Shown piece after piece: positions 28,091 to 37,458 of a stretch of 64,000 nt of DNA (position 1 is its first letter; each line of letters opens with the position of its first letter). Source of the stretch: Rosistilla oblonga (GTDB lineage: Bacteria; Planctomycetota; Planctomycetia; Pirellulales; Pirellulaceae); contig NZ_CP036292.1 in NCBI RefSeq assembly GCF_007751715.1, positions 2,976,001-3,040,000 on the forward strand, in the 5' to 3' direction. The notes below the pieces were generated by a model. That model did no database searches and was not told the origin of the DNA. It saw only the letters and a list, made by a program, of their open reading frames with translations. Made by a program: the position numbers and the translations under genes.

Positions 28091-28879
28091 TTAGAAGCAG
28101 GTGTCGACGAGGCCGCCGTCGCAGCGGAGGGCGGCGCCGGTGGTCGCTGAGGCGCGTTGGCTGACGACGTAGCTGACAAGCGATGCCACTTCTTCGACGC
28201 TCGCAAAGCGTTGGATCAACGATCCGCCGCGGGAGTCGCGAAAGAAGTCACGCTTGACCTGTTCGATGTCCTGCTCGCCCGCCAAGCTCTCGACAAACTG
28301 TTCCACCCCTTCGCTCCACGTCGGCCCGGGGAGGACGCAGTTGACGGTCACGCCGGTGTCTTTGAGCGTCTTGGCCAAGCCGCGGGAGATCGACAGTTGA
28401 GCGGTTTTGGTCATTCCGTAGTGAACCATTTCGGTCGGGATGTTGATCGCCGATTCGCTGGAAATGAAAACGATCCGGCCCCAGCCCCGCTGCTGCATCG
28501 ATCCCATCACCGCGCGGCTCATCCGCACGCCACTCATCACGTTGACTTCGTAGAACCGCTGCCAATCCTCGTCGCTGATCTCCGCAAACGGCTTCGGTTC
28601 AAAGATCCCCGCGTTGTTGATCAGGATGTCGATCGGCGCGATCGCTTCAGCTGCGGCGACCAGTGCCGCGCACCCGTCAGCTGTCGAGACGTCCGCCGCG
28701 ACGCCATGCAGCGAATCGCCGCCGCCGAGCTCCTTGGTCGCCCGGGCGAGCGAAGTTTGGCTGCGGCCGTTGATCACCACCGTCGCCCCCTCGTCCAACA
28801 GCGACTTGGCGATCGCTTGGCCAATCCCCGAGGTCGATCCGGTGATCACGGCGAGCTTGTTCTTGAGTCCCAAATCCAT
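28091..28879 (-). CDS. SDR family oxidoreductase
   Basis: 262 residues from ATG 28879, the start that gives the standard SDR N-terminus (MDLGLKNKLAVITGSTSGIG); the open frame continues upstream without SDR-like sequence. The cofactor motif TGSTSGIG is at 13-20, NNAG at ~88-91, and the catalytic Ser140 (FISSES), Tyr154 and Lys158 (HYGMTK) are in place. An Arg after the second strand (INGRS) suggests NADP(H). It is close to classical 3-oxoacyl-ACP-reductase-like SDRs; the substrate cannot be told. Upstream is a gene-free stretch and downstream are hairpin repeats. Confidence 0.92.
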   Translation of the reverse strand: MDLGLKNKLAVITGSTSGIGQAIAKSLLDEGATVVINGRSQTSLARATKELGGGDSLHGVAADVSTADGCAALVAAAEAIAPIDILINNAGIFEPKPFAEISDEDWQRFYEVNVMSGVRMSRAVMGSMQQRGWGRIVFISSESAINIPTEMVHYGMTKTAQLSISRGLAKTLKDTGVTVNCVLPGPTWSEGVEQFVESLAGEQDIEQVKRDFFRDSRGGSLIQRFASVEEVASLVSYVVSQRASATTGAALRCDGGLVDTCF

Positions 28880-29133
28880 CGCGGAGGTTCCTGTGCAAGA
28901 AGGTGAATCAATTCTGGCCTGCGTCGATCCGCCGTCGCAGCCAATGTTTCCACATTCAATAGATCGGATTCCCCCGCCGCCGTCGAGTGTATGCCCGTGG
29001 GCCCGCAGCACTGCATCGCGCCTATCAGCCGCTGGTCCTTAGCCCACGGTTTGGTTGCGTCGACGCGGGACGATGGAACCGGACGCTAACGCGTGACGGC
29101 TGATCGGGCGGTTGATAACGCGTGTGCTGCCAA

Positions 29134-29793
29134 TCAGTCGGCTAGCGGTTGGACTTCGGCTTGGCGGATCGCGACGGTACTGCCCGGGTCGTGCTGTTGG
29201 AAGGCGAAGTGGCCGGGGCCGTAGGTCTTTTCAAAGTCGAGGTATTCGTACAGCTCGTTCCCGTCGACGGTGATCTTGATGCGAGTCATCTCGCGGCCGC
29301 GCCAGACGTCGTCGCGAACTTCGATCTCATAGGTGAACCAGGTTCCCGGTTTAACCAATTGTGGATAGACGTGGCAGAAACCGTAGAGCGATCCGGTGCG
29401 GATCGGGTCGGTGTGGGTGCTGTCGATTTGAGCTTCGTAGCCGTCGGAGAATCCGGGCCGCCGCGTGGTGCGGAAGTAGAGGCCCGAGTTGCCGCCGTCG
29501 TTGATCTTCACCTCGGCGCGATAGCGGAAGTTTTTGTAGGGGCCGGTTGTGTTGACCAGCATCGAAGGCGTTCCCGATCCCCAAATCGCTCCCTCTTTGA
29601 CTTCCCATTTGCTGCCGTCCGAACCGACCTTCTCCCAGCCCTCCATCGACTTGCCATCGAACAGCGAGATCCAAGCCGCTTCGTCGCCGCTCGATTTGTT
29701 CTCTTCGGCGGTCACAGCGACGGTGCTGCAGAGCGCGGCAAAAATCGAAAAAGCGGCAACGGCGGTGTTTCGTGTGAGGCGGTTCATTTGCAT
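29134..29793 (-). CDS. DUF1080 (3-keto-disaccharide hydrolase) family exported protein
   Basis: 219 residues from ATG 29793. The product has a signal peptide (NTAVAAFSIFAALCSTVAVTAEE) and a concanavalin/laminin-G-like jelly roll, starting with the family hallmark WISLFDGKSMEGWEKVGSDG. It continues through IWGSGTPSMLVNT, NDGGNSGLYFRTTRRPGF and GYEAQIDSTHTDP to FAFQQHDPGSTVAIRQAEV. These features are typical of the very numerous planctomycete DUF1080 proteins, some members of which cleave 3-keto-glycosides. It is probably periplasmic. Frame continues upstream to 30270 but that sequence overlaps repeats and is not coding. Confidence 0.93.
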   Translation of the reverse strand: MQMNRLTRNTAVAAFSIFAALCSTVAVTAEENKSSGDEAAWISLFDGKSMEGWEKVGSDGSKWEVKEGAIWGSGTPSMLVNTTGPYKNFRYRAEVKINDGGNSGLYFRTTRRPGFSDGYEAQIDSTHTDPIRTGSLYGFCHVYPQLVKPGTWFTYEIEVRDDVWRGREMTRIKITVDGNELYEYLDFEKTYGPGHFAFQQHDPGSTVAIRQAEVQPLAD

Positions 29794-29974
29794 CGTGTAG
29801 TCTCTCGATATGGAGGTTGAGTTGGTGTCTTTCATTAGGGGGATGAAGAGCCTAATCGGATCGACGATCGACTGCAAATTTTCGGCTGACAAATTTTGCA
29901 TGGGAGCGATTGGCGATTGAGATGGTAGGGGCGCGTCTTTGCGGCAGCGGTGGTTTGGAAGACCGGAATGATGC

Positions 29975-30310
29975 ACCGCTTCACCCTCCCCAAAACGCAG
30001 TTTGTAGGGGAGGGTCGAACCAGCGCAGCGAGGTTCGGGGAGGTGTGTCGCGCGGCAATTCGACGTCGTTCGATCCCATGGGATGGCCCTCCCCGAAAAA
30101 CTAGCTAAACGCCCGTTTTTCGACCCTCCCAGCTCCGCCGGGCGGGTGAAGTCGTTGGTTGCCGCCGAGGATTCTTGGGACTTGCGTCCCAGGCTGTTGC
30201 ATGGCGTGGCTACGCCACTGCAACGCACCTCAGTCGCGAAGCGACGAGATGTGTTAGCCTGGTGACGCAAGTCCCAGGTCTAAGAATGAGCGAGCCACCA
30301 CGAGTCGCGA
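29975..30310. repeat. Dispersed repeats upstream of DUF1080 gene, including a large inverted repeat
   Basis: Bases 29980-30043 hold the TCACCCTCCCC ... GGGGAGGGTCGAACCAGCG ... TTCGGGGAGG unit, also present at 16048-16118. At 30168-30290 a long interrupted inverted repeat runs from GATTCTTGGGACTTGCGTCC to its near-complement GACGCAAGTCCCAGGTCTAA. The loop contains GCGTGGCTACGCCACTGC and TCGCGAAGCGACGA palindromes. The rest of 29794-30335 shows no gene. Confidence 0.75.
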
Positions 30311-30334
30311 AGCGACGACATGGGGGCGGTCCTC

Positions 30335-31510
30335 TTTGCATCACCGGTGGTTTACACCACCGGCATTAGGTGTGCCGCCCTCCGGGCTCAGGAGGTATTT
30401 AGTCGGGTAGAAGTACCGGTGGTTTACACCACCGGCATTGGGTTTGCCGCCCGCCGGGCTCCGGATTTAGTGGGCGAGTTTCTTCATCGGTCATTGATCG
30501 GTTGTCCTCAGGCCGGAGGCCGACACATTCCCTGCCGGTGGTGTAAACCACCGGATCGAAGCACCAGCAAAAAACACCAGGCCGGAGGCCGGCAGATGTT
30601 TGTGTCGGCCTCCGGCCTTTGATGCCGCGGGGCTCTGCGGCACCGGTGGTTTACACCACCGGCATTAGGTGTGCCGCCCTCCGGGCTCCGGAGATAGTAG
30701 GCGCGAGATAATGCATTGGGAGTCCTCAGGCCGGAGGCCGACACATTCCCTGCCGGTGGTGTAAACCACCGGAATGATGCCCTAGCAAAGAACACCAGGC
30801 CGGAGGCCGGCAGATGTTTGTGTCGGCCTCCGGCCTTTGTGCAGCGCGGCTCAGCGGCACCGGTGGTTTACACCACCGGCATTGGATGTGGCGCCCTCCG
30901 GGCTCGGGAGATCTTTGGTCGGGTAGAAGTACCGGTGGTTTACACCACCGGCATTAGGTGTGCCGCCCTCCGGGCTCCGGAGATAGTAGGCGCGAGATAA
31001 TGCATTGGGAGTCCTCAGGCCGGAGGCCGACACATTCCCTGCCGGTGGTGTAAACCACCGGAATGATGCACTAGCAAAAAGCAGGAGGCTGGAGGCCGGC
31101 AGATGTTTGTGTCGGCCTCCGGCCTTTGATGTCGCGCTGCGCTGCGGTACCGGTGGTTTACACCACCGGCATTGGGTGTGCCGCCCTCCGGGCTCCGGAA
31201 ATTTTAGGCGCGAGGTAATGCATTGGGAGTTTTCAGGCCGGAGGCCGACACATTCTCTGCCGGTGGTGTAAACCACCGGAATGAAGCACCAGAAGAAACA
31301 CCAGGCCGGAGGCCGGCAGATGTTTGTGTCGGCCTCCGGCCTTTGATGTCGCGCTGCGCTGCGGCACCGGTGGTTTACACCACCGGCATTAGGTATGCCG
31401 CCCTCCGGGCTCAGGAGATCGCTGGCCGGGTTGAAGCACTCCGGTGGTTTACAGCACCGGTGTTAGATGTGGCGCCCTCCGGGCTCAGGGGTCGGAGAGC
31501 TCACATTTTG
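30335..31510. repeat. Large mosaic hairpin-repeat array
   Basis: About 1.2 kb made almost wholly of three boxes. Box A is CCGGTGGTTTACACCACCGG plus a CATTAGGTGTGCCGCCCTCC tail, at about 30344, 30416, 30643, 30860, 30932, 31150, 31367 and a degenerate 31441. Box B is the same stem with the loop inverted (GTAA), preceded by AGGCCGGAGGCCGACACATT, at about 30534, 30753, 31042 and 31260. Box C is an inverted pair of AGGCCGGAGGCCGGCA around a short loop. The order is A A B C A B C A A B C A B C A A. Open frames through it are repeat-encoded and not genes. Confidence 0.92.
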
Positions 31511-31546
31511 ATGGGCCGAGGATTCTGGCGACTCTCTCTCCCTCTT

Positions 31547-32083
31547 TTAAATCTTTTCGGCGGCGGGGAAGTCGAGTTCGGTGCCGTTGACGTGGTTGAA
31601 CAGGTTCGAGAACGTGGCTAAGCCGATGTAGCCGACGGCTTCGGCGATTTGCCCATCGCTGTAGCCGGCTGATTTGACAGCCTGCAGTTCCTCGTCGCTG
31701 ACAAATCCCTTGCTGGCGATCACGCGGCGGACGAAGGTTAGTAGCGATTCGTGCTTAGGGTCGCTCGATTGGAACTGGCGGGCGGCGCGGATCGCGTCGT
31801 CAGCTAGACCAACCCGCTTGGCCAACATCGCATGCGCCGAGACGCAGTAGTGGCAACCGTTCTGCTCGCTGACCGCCAAGTAGATGATCTCGCGATCCTC
31901 CGGCGAGAGATCGCCTTCGGCCAGCGCGGCGGACATCGACAGATAGGCTTTCAAAGCGGCGGGACTGTTTCCCATACCTTGGAAAATGTTGACGACCTTT
32001 CCCATCTGGGATGTCAAATCGTCATAGATTTCCTTCAGCGGTGGCTGAGCTTCGTTGGGGCCGATGGTTTTTAGACGTGGCAT
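31547..32083 (-). CDS. Carboxymuconolactone decarboxylase/AhpD-like peroxidase-related protein
   Basis: 178 residues from ATG 32083, preceded at good spacing by an AAAGGAAAG ribosome site, which decides against the longer frame. The all-helical CMD core contains the redox pair and histidine C77-H-Y-C80-x3-H84 in EQNGCHYCVSAHA, the AhpD-like signature. Such proteins reduce peroxides through an alkylhydroperoxidase-type dithiol or act as uncharacterised carboxymuconolactone-decarboxylase relatives. Length of about 180 and a predicted helical pair (DDAIRAARQFQ and DGQIAEAVGYIGLATFSNLF) match the peroxidase-related subfamily. It ends just beside the hairpin array. Confidence 0.92.
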   Translation of the reverse strand: MPRLKTIGPNEAQPPLKEIYDDLTSQMGKVVNIFQGMGNSPAALKAYLSMSAALAEGDLSPEDREIIYLAVSEQNGCHYCVSAHAMLAKRVGLADDAIRAARQFQSSDPKHESLLTFVRRVIASKGFVSDEELQAVKSAGYSDGQIAEAVGYIGLATFSNLFNHVNGTELDFPAAEKI

Positions 32084-32413
32084 AGTCGATCTTTCCTTTG
32101 CTTGAAAAACAGGGGTGAACGAACTGGGGGAGGGCTGCCGGTCGATTTGCGGTTTGTCTTGCGGCAAACCGGGGTGAGCGCAATCGCGAGCCGTCAGCTG
32201 GAGAACCGGAGGCCATCGCGCGGTGGATGGCATCGTTGGTGGGAAACCAGGATCGGAGCTAAATCGCCTTTGAGGAAAACTGCAGCGTCGCCCTTGTGTT
32301 CAAGAGATAGACGCGTAACCACCGTCATTCTTACAGGGAAAATTTTCCCGCCAAAACGCGGGCTGCGGCGGGGGAAGCTCTCGGCCGCAGCTAACCTGTT
32401 GTCTCTACTGCTT

Positions 32414-33271
32414 TTAACGCTTTGAAGCGAGATCCTTGCGGATGAACTTTAGCATCAGTGGGTACGCGGGATCGTCCATCCCGCCGTGGTCGTAGCCGTC
32501 GAGTTCGAGCAGTTCGGTGTTCGGATGCCCGACGACCTGCATCATCCGCCACAGGTAAGCGTTCTCTTCGTAGCGGCCGAGCATTTCCAATTCGCGATCG
32601 CCGGTGATCAGCAACAGCGGCGGAGCGTCTTTGCGAACGTGATACAGCGGGGCGAGGTCGTCGACGACCGGTTGCTTGCCGCCGATTCCACGCTCCTTGC
32701 GGATCGTGAAGTGCGTGATCGTATGGCCGCTGAACGGAATCAAGCCAGCGATCTCGTTGGCGTCGATGTCGTGGGCTGCTAGCCAGCGGCGATCGAGGCC
32801 GACCATACTGGTCAGATAACCGCCAGCCGAATGCCCGCTGACATAGATCCGATCGCGCGACCCGCCGTAATCGGCGATGTGGTTAAACGTCCAAGCGACC
32901 GCTGCGGCGGCGTCTTCGATGTAAGCTGGCGACTTCACCGCCGGCCCCAAGCGATAGTTGACAGCGACAACGGCGATCCCTCGATTCTTCAGGCCTTGCG
33001 GAATCGATTTGTTCCCCGCGGTCAGCCCGCCGCCGTGGAACCAGACGACGGTGGCAAAGTCTTTGCGATCGACAGGGTAATAAACGTCCAACCGGCAACG
33101 CTGCATGCTCTCGGGCAGATCGTCGCCGCTGCGATAGGGAACGTCTGCGTCGATCTTGTACTCTTGGCTTTGCTTCTCTTTTTGCTGAGCCGAGGCGAGG
33201 CTGGGGAATGCGGCGAGCGGCAAGAGGAACAGGATCGCTAGACGTATTGCGGGAGCGAGAGTGCGCTTCAT
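32414..33271 (-). CDS. Exported alpha/beta hydrolase (esterase/lipase type)
   Basis: 285 residues from ATG 33271. The product has a signal peptide (RLAILFLLPLAAFPSLASAQ) and the hormone-sensitive-lipase/carboxylesterase core. The oxyanion motif HGGG is at ~79-82 and the nucleophile elbow GHSAGG has Ser148. The acid is likely in LLLITGDRELEML and the His in LDGYDHGGMDD. It probably cleaves ester bonds in the periplasm. It lies 67 bases downstream of the HEAT/TPR gene on the same strand, so it may be the last gene of that run. Confidence 0.92.
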   Translation of the reverse strand: MKRTLAPAIRLAILFLLPLAAFPSLASAQQKEKQSQEYKIDADVPYRSGDDLPESMQRCRLDVYYPVDRKDFATVVWFHGGGLTAGNKSIPQGLKNRGIAVVAVNYRLGPAVKSPAYIEDAAAAVAWTFNHIADYGGSRDRIYVSGHSAGGYLTSMVGLDRRWLAAHDIDANEIAGLIPFSGHTITHFTIRKERGIGGKQPVVDDLAPLYHVRKDAPPLLLITGDRELEMLGRYEENAYLWRMMQVVGHPNTELLELDGYDHGGMDDPAYPLMLKFIRKDLASKR

Positions 33272-33338
33272 GGTGGTGTGAGTTCTTGGAGTTGTGGTGG
33301 CGGGAAGCGTCGCAGGAGGCGGCGCTGTGAACGTGGGG

Positions 33339-35297
33339 TTAATCCTTGCGAACGGCGGCGTTCTGTTTTTCGCGATGCTCTTGTTGCTTCTCGATGAAGA
33401 AATCGAGTTGCCGACGGATCGGCGGCGAGTGAGGTTCCAAGGCGACAGCTTCGCGCTGCGTGCGGACGGCGGCATCGTAGTCGCCCAGAGCGTAATAACA
33501 ATGCGACAGCGTATCGGTCAGCGACGCTCGCTTGGGCATCAATTCCAACGAACGGCGACTGTAGGCCAACGCCCGTTTGAGGTCGCCGTTCGTGTTCGCC
33601 GCCAGCCAGGCGTATTGGTTGCAGTAATGGGAGATGCCGCGGTTGAGTTGTTGTTGGTTCAGCCCGGCGGCTTGGCGTTCTCCCTCGCGGATCATCCGTT
33701 CGAATTCGGTCAGCGCCTCGCGGATCGCTCGCTGGGTCTCCTGTTTCCATTTTTCATCGCCGGGGAAACGATACATCGCGATCAAGATGTCGCCATCCAA
33801 CGGTGCGGCGGCGAGCGCCGATTTCAGCGACGCGGCGGCTTGTTCATTTTCGCCGGCCTGTTGGTGTCCCAAGGCGGCGTTGTAATGCATCCGGGACTCG
33901 AAGTCTTCAAACGAATAGATCAGTTCACGCTGCACGATGCGGCGGAAGTCGCGATCCATCATCATCCGCTGGACGCTTGGCTCGAGCAATTCTGCGGCCG
34001 GTTGATAGTCCTCGAATTCGCTGAGGATCATCGCCAGTTTCCACCGCGAGTCGGCCGAGCTGGAGGTGTCGATCGGGCTGCGATCGATAACGTATTGGTA
34101 TTCGCGTTTTGCCCAATCGAAACGCCCGCGGCTAACCAATTCCATCGCGACCAGCATGTGCCGCTGGGTTGCTTGTTGCCGCGCGTCGGCGGTCATCGGG
34201 CTGCTGCCGTCTTCGTTCAGCGGCGCCAGCGGGGCTAGCTCTAACGCTTGCGATACCCATCGCTCGCCCTCCGCCGCGTCGCCGGTTTCGGTCAACGCTT
34301 CGGCGACCGCATACGACAGCCAGGCGTCGTTTTTAAAGTCGCTTGCATCGCGCTGGAGCAGCTTCAGCACAATCGTCCACATCTGGTGATCCAACGCCCA
34401 TTCGACGGCGTTGCGGAGCGGTTGTTTGCGGGCTTCGACAAGTTCCAGACTCTCGGTCGCCAGCGCGAGCGATTCGGCTTGCAGCCCATGTTCCATCGCG
34501 CGAACGGCGCAGATGCGGTAGAGTTTAAGAACGGCCAGGTCGTCGCTCGAGCGTGTCGTCTGGCTGGCGACTCGGCTCCGTTCGCTCTCGATCAACGCTC
34601 GCCACGCGGAGACATTAAATTCGTCGTTGGCTAGATCGCGAGCGTACAGCGTCAACCACTTCGACGCTTCCCGCGAATTCGCGCCCAACGATTCGGCGAT
34701 CACCGCGCTGTTGCGGCGACGAAGCTCGATCGAATCGGATGTCGGTTGCTGCATGATCAGCAACGCCGCAGCACGACTCAGCCGCAGCTTGGTCTCGAAG
34801 CGGACCAATCGGCAGAGCGCGGCAAGCCCTTCGCGTTGAGGCAGCCCCGCCAAGCGATCCATCCGACTCTTGCGTTCGACTTCCGTCTGGGCGCCGTATT
34901 CGGAAAGGATCTGGCGGACGTCGGTCGAATCGTCTTCGGTCGACCAACTGACTTGCAAGCTTTCGACGAGATAACGAGCCGCCATCGCGATCTCGCTGTC
35001 GTCGTTTAATTGAGCAGCGTGCAACGCGTCGAAGGCCATCAGTCCCATTCGCTGCAGTTCGCCGCGAGCGCGGATCCGTTTGGCGTAGCTTGGATCGCCC
35101 AGTTGTTCGATCAGCCGATCGACTTGCGCACGAAGTTCGACGTCGCTTGGTGGAGCGAGCGGAGCGTCGGCAGCGGCCAGCGGCGAACAGCTAAGCCAGA
35201 CCGACAGCATCGCGATTGCGAGCCCAGCAGTCGTCGTTCGGGCGGAGAGGATTGGCGTTGGCATTGAAAGGACCATCTTTGGACGCATCGTGGGCAA
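33339..35297 (-). CDS. Exported HEAT/TPR-repeat protein
   Basis: A 652-residue protein with a signal peptide (about 20-45, LAIAMLSVWLSCSPLAAADA). Several in-frame ATGs lie ahead of it (35297, 35288, 35276, 35264), so the start is uncertain by up to 11 codons. Residues ~50-200 look like HEAT/ARM helices (QLGDPSYAKRIRARGELQRM). TPR-like pairs follow from ~250 to the end, for example MHYNAALGHQQAGENEQAAASLKSAL split over ~25 residues, and YALGDYDAAVRTQREAV. It is 16 bases downstream of the PP2C gene and so probably shares its transcript with that phosphatase and the kinase. Direct function is unknown. Confidence 0.88.
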   Translation of the reverse strand: MPTMRPKMVLSMPTPILSARTTTAGLAIAMLSVWLSCSPLAAADAPLAPPSDVELRAQVDRLIEQLGDPSYAKRIRARGELQRMGLMAFDALHAAQLNDDSEIAMAARYLVESLQVSWSTEDDSTDVRQILSEYGAQTEVERKSRMDRLAGLPQREGLAALCRLVRFETKLRLSRAAALLIMQQPTSDSIELRRRNSAVIAESLGANSREASKWLTLYARDLANDEFNVSAWRALIESERSRVASQTTRSSDDLAVLKLYRICAVRAMEHGLQAESLALATESLELVEARKQPLRNAVEWALDHQMWTIVLKLLQRDASDFKNDAWLSYAVAEALTETGDAAEGERWVSQALELAPLAPLNEDGSSPMTADARQQATQRHMLVAMELVSRGRFDWAKREYQYVIDRSPIDTSSSADSRWKLAMILSEFEDYQPAAELLEPSVQRMMMDRDFRRIVQRELIYSFEDFESRMHYNAALGHQQAGENEQAAASLKSALAAAPLDGDILIAMYRFPGDEKWKQETQRAIREALTEFERMIREGERQAAGLNQQQLNRGISHYCNQYAWLAANTNGDLKRALAYSRRSLELMPKRASLTDTLSHCYYALGDYDAAVRTQREAVALEPHSPPIRRQLDFFIEKQQEHREKQNAAVRKD

Positions 35298-35313
35298 AAG
35301 CAGAGTTTACAGT

Positions 35314-36144
35314 TTAACCGGATTGGCGGCGGAATAGCAAAACCGTCAGGTCGTCCGGTTTGCTGGGCCGGCCTTCGCCGGGGTTCCACATCCGCTGGGT
35401 CGCCAGTTCGGTGAGTTCGTTGGCACAGTCGCAGATTTTTCCTTTGCGGATCCGCCGAATCGCCTCTTGAGTCGTGACGTTGTCGGTAAGTCCGTCGCTG
35501 GCCAGCATCACGGTATCGCGAGCTGCCAGGCGGATCGCCGATCCGATCTCGATCCGCATCGATGGCGAACCGACGGCGTTCAGGATCACGTGCCGCTCGG
35601 CATGGTCCATCGCTTCGCTGGAATCGAGCAGTCCGGCGGCGAGCCCAAAACCGACGGGCGAGTGGGATGTCGTTTCGAGTTTGATCTTGCCTCGCGAGCC
35701 GACGACCAACACGACCGAATCGCCCGCGTGGTAGGGACGGACTTCGTTTTGCGAGATTTCGACGACGGCGAGCGTCGTCCCCGAACCGGTTCCCATCGCC
35801 TGGACCGCGTCGTTGGCGCGTTCGAATCCGTTGATGATTCCGATTCGCAGCATCTGTTTTTGCTGCAACGCTTCGTTGACCGCTCGGATCATTTCGCGAA
35901 CCGCCGTCAGCGAAGCGACTTCGCCTGCGGAATGTCCTCCCATCCCATCGGCGACGATCAGCACGCAGGAGTTTTCATCGCAGGGGACGATTGCGGCGAC
36001 GTCTTCGTTGGGAGTTTCCTTGCAGGGGCTGCGCGACGAAAAGACCGCCGACTCGCCGCCGCCAATGGCATGCGCGACCGACGCGGTCATCCGCCGGTTG
36101 CAGTAGATCACCGCGGGGCCTGGATTGCCTGAATTGAGCTCCAA
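35314..36144 (-). CDS. PP2C-family serine/threonine phosphatase
   Basis: 276 residues from a TTG start at 36144, supported by an AAAAGGA ribosome site seven bases upstream; ATG 36090 is an alternative. The PP2C metal-site motifs are in order: KETPNEDVAAI (Asp), LIVADGMGGHSAGEVAS (DGMGGH), GSGTTLAVVEI, VMLASDGLTDNVT (Asp) and the terminal KPDDLTVLLFRR (Asp). It removes phosphate from Ser/Thr using two Mn2+/Mg2+ ions. It begins 24 bases after the stop of a Ser/Thr kinase gene, making it that kinase's most likely antagonist. Confidence 0.94.
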   Translation of the reverse strand: MELNSGNPGPAVIYCNRRMTASVAHAIGGGESAVFSSRSPCKETPNEDVAAIVPCDENSCVLIVADGMGGHSAGEVASLTAVREMIRAVNEALQQKQMLRIGIINGFERANDAVQAMGTGSGTTLAVVEISQNEVRPYHAGDSVVLVVGSRGKIKLETTSHSPVGFGLAAGLLDSSEAMDHAERHVILNAVGSPSMRIEIGSAIRLAARDTVMLASDGLTDNVTTQEAIRRIRKGKICDCANELTELATQRMWNPGEGRPSKPDDLTVLLFRRQSG

Positions 36145-36168
36145 CTGAACGTCCTTTTCCGATCGGGT

Positions 36169-37458
36169 TTAGATGTCCGTGGCGCACCAAGGGCAACAGC
36201 TCCAGAATTCGCGACTCACGCCCCAACCACACGATCGGCATTTGTCCTTCGATCCGGTCAAGTTCCACGTCCGCTGGACCCGAGTGTCGCACCAGGGGCA
36301 AAATCGCATGAAGGGCATCAAGCGGCCGCCACACTCCTCGTTGTCGCACGAGGTCGTATATCGTTTGTCGGTGAACGAGCGGGTCGATCCGAGTTCGAAC
36401 TCGGGCCCCTCGCACCACGGGCAGAAGGACCAATCGAGTTTCATGCCCCCTTCGCATCGCGGGCAGACTTGCGGGAACCGCGTTTCGCGGACATGCATCT
36501 GTCGGTCGGAACTGCACCACGGGCAGGCGATCATCGATTCGGCGACCGGCCCTTTGCACTTCTTGCACGATCCGTTGACGTCGATCACCTTGCCGTAATT
36601 GCGGAGGAATTGTTGGTACCGCAGCGTCCGCCAATCGCGGCCGGTCTTCTTCTTTTTTCCGGCGTTAGCCGTCGCTTCGTTGTTCAGGATCGCGCGAGCT
36701 TTCAGTCGGCGAAAGGCCGACAGCATCTGCGTCGCGTTGCGATAGCGGCGCTGTGGTTCCATCTGCAGCGACCGCCGCAGCATCTCGACAAACTCGGGAC
36801 TCACCCGATCGCAGAGGGCTCGATAATTGGGCGGTGGCCAGGCGAAAGGCCATTCGGGCAACTTGCCGCTGAAGACCCGGTAGAGCACCAAACCCAAGGA
36901 GAAGACGTCGCTGCGAAACGACGGTCGCCCCATCGCTTGTTCGGGGGCGATGTAGCCGACGGTGCCGGAGCCGGAGGCGCGAAGCGTTCGCATCGCGATC
37001 TTTGCGATCCCAAAGTCGGTCAGCCGCAGGTCGCCGTTGGCAAACAGGACCATGTTTTCAGGCTTCAGATCGCAGTGGATGATCCGCCGCTGGTGAGCGT
37101 ATGAAACCGCTTCGAGCATCTGTTCGGTGTAGCTGATCCCCTGGGCCATCGACATCCGCTTGGTGATCCGATCGCCCAGCGTCTGTTCGGCCAGAGGGAA
37201 CGCTAGCACAAAATGCCCCTCGATGAATTCAGCATTTTTCAGCGAAAGGATGTGCGGATGGTCCAAGGAGGCCATCATCCGCACCTCTTTCAGGCATTCC
37301 TCCAACGTATCGGAGCTGAGCGATTGGGAATACGGGATCTTCAGCGCAACGCGGACTCCTTCGATCGTGTCGAGCGCACGGTAAACACCAGCGAAGCCGC
37401 CTTCGCCGAGCTTCTTTTCGATCTGGTATTTTCCGAGCTTCTGTCGTGACTTGATCAT
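36169..37458 (-). CDS. Ser/Thr protein kinase with C-terminal zinc-ribbon repeats
   Basis: 429 residues from ATG 37458 (a start at 37509 would add 17 that do not match the family). The kinase domain (~10-265) has the glycine loop LGEGGFAGVY, K40 in VALK, HCDLKPEN with D130, DFG at ~148-150 and APEQ. Instead of the membrane helix and sensor common in bacterial kinases, the tail (~300-429) has about seven Cys-x2-Cys-type knuckles: CKKCKG, ACPWCSS, VCPRCEG, FCPWCEG, FCPWCDT, CRSCGWG, CCPWCAT. These suggest several zinc ribbons. A basic linker (AGKKKKTGRDWR) separates the parts. The PP2C gene follows at 24 bases. No membrane segment is seen, so it is probably cytoplasmic. Confidence 0.93.
   Translation of the reverse strand: MIKSRQKLGKYQIEKKLGEGGFAGVYRALDTIEGVRVALKIPYSQSLSSDTLEECLKEVRMMASLDHPHILSLKNAEFIEGHFVLAFPLAEQTLGDRITKRMSMAQGISYTEQMLEAVSYAHQRRIIHCDLKPENMVLFANGDLRLTDFGIAKIAMRTLRASGSGTVGYIAPEQAMGRPSFRSDVFSLGLVLYRVFSGKLPEWPFAWPPPNYRALCDRVSPEFVEMLRRSLQMEPQRRYRNATQMLSAFRRLKARAILNNEATANAGKKKKTGRDWRTLRYQQFLRNYGKVIDVNGSCKKCKGPVAESMIACPWCSSDRQMHVRETRFPQVCPRCEGGMKLDWSFCPWCEGPEFELGSTRSFTDKRYTTSCDNEECGGRLMPFMRFCPWCDTRVQRTWNLTGSKDKCRSCGWGVSREFWSCCPWCATDI

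Noticed and set aside
29794-30270. An N-terminal extension of the DUF1080 protein
   Set aside because: The extension overlaps dispersed repeats, and the signal peptide begins at the ATG at 29793.
30335-31510. Several 60-140-residue open frames on both strands with strings such as GGRHIPCRWCKPP
   Set aside because: They are translations of the hairpin boxes, recur in every array and have no ribosome sites.
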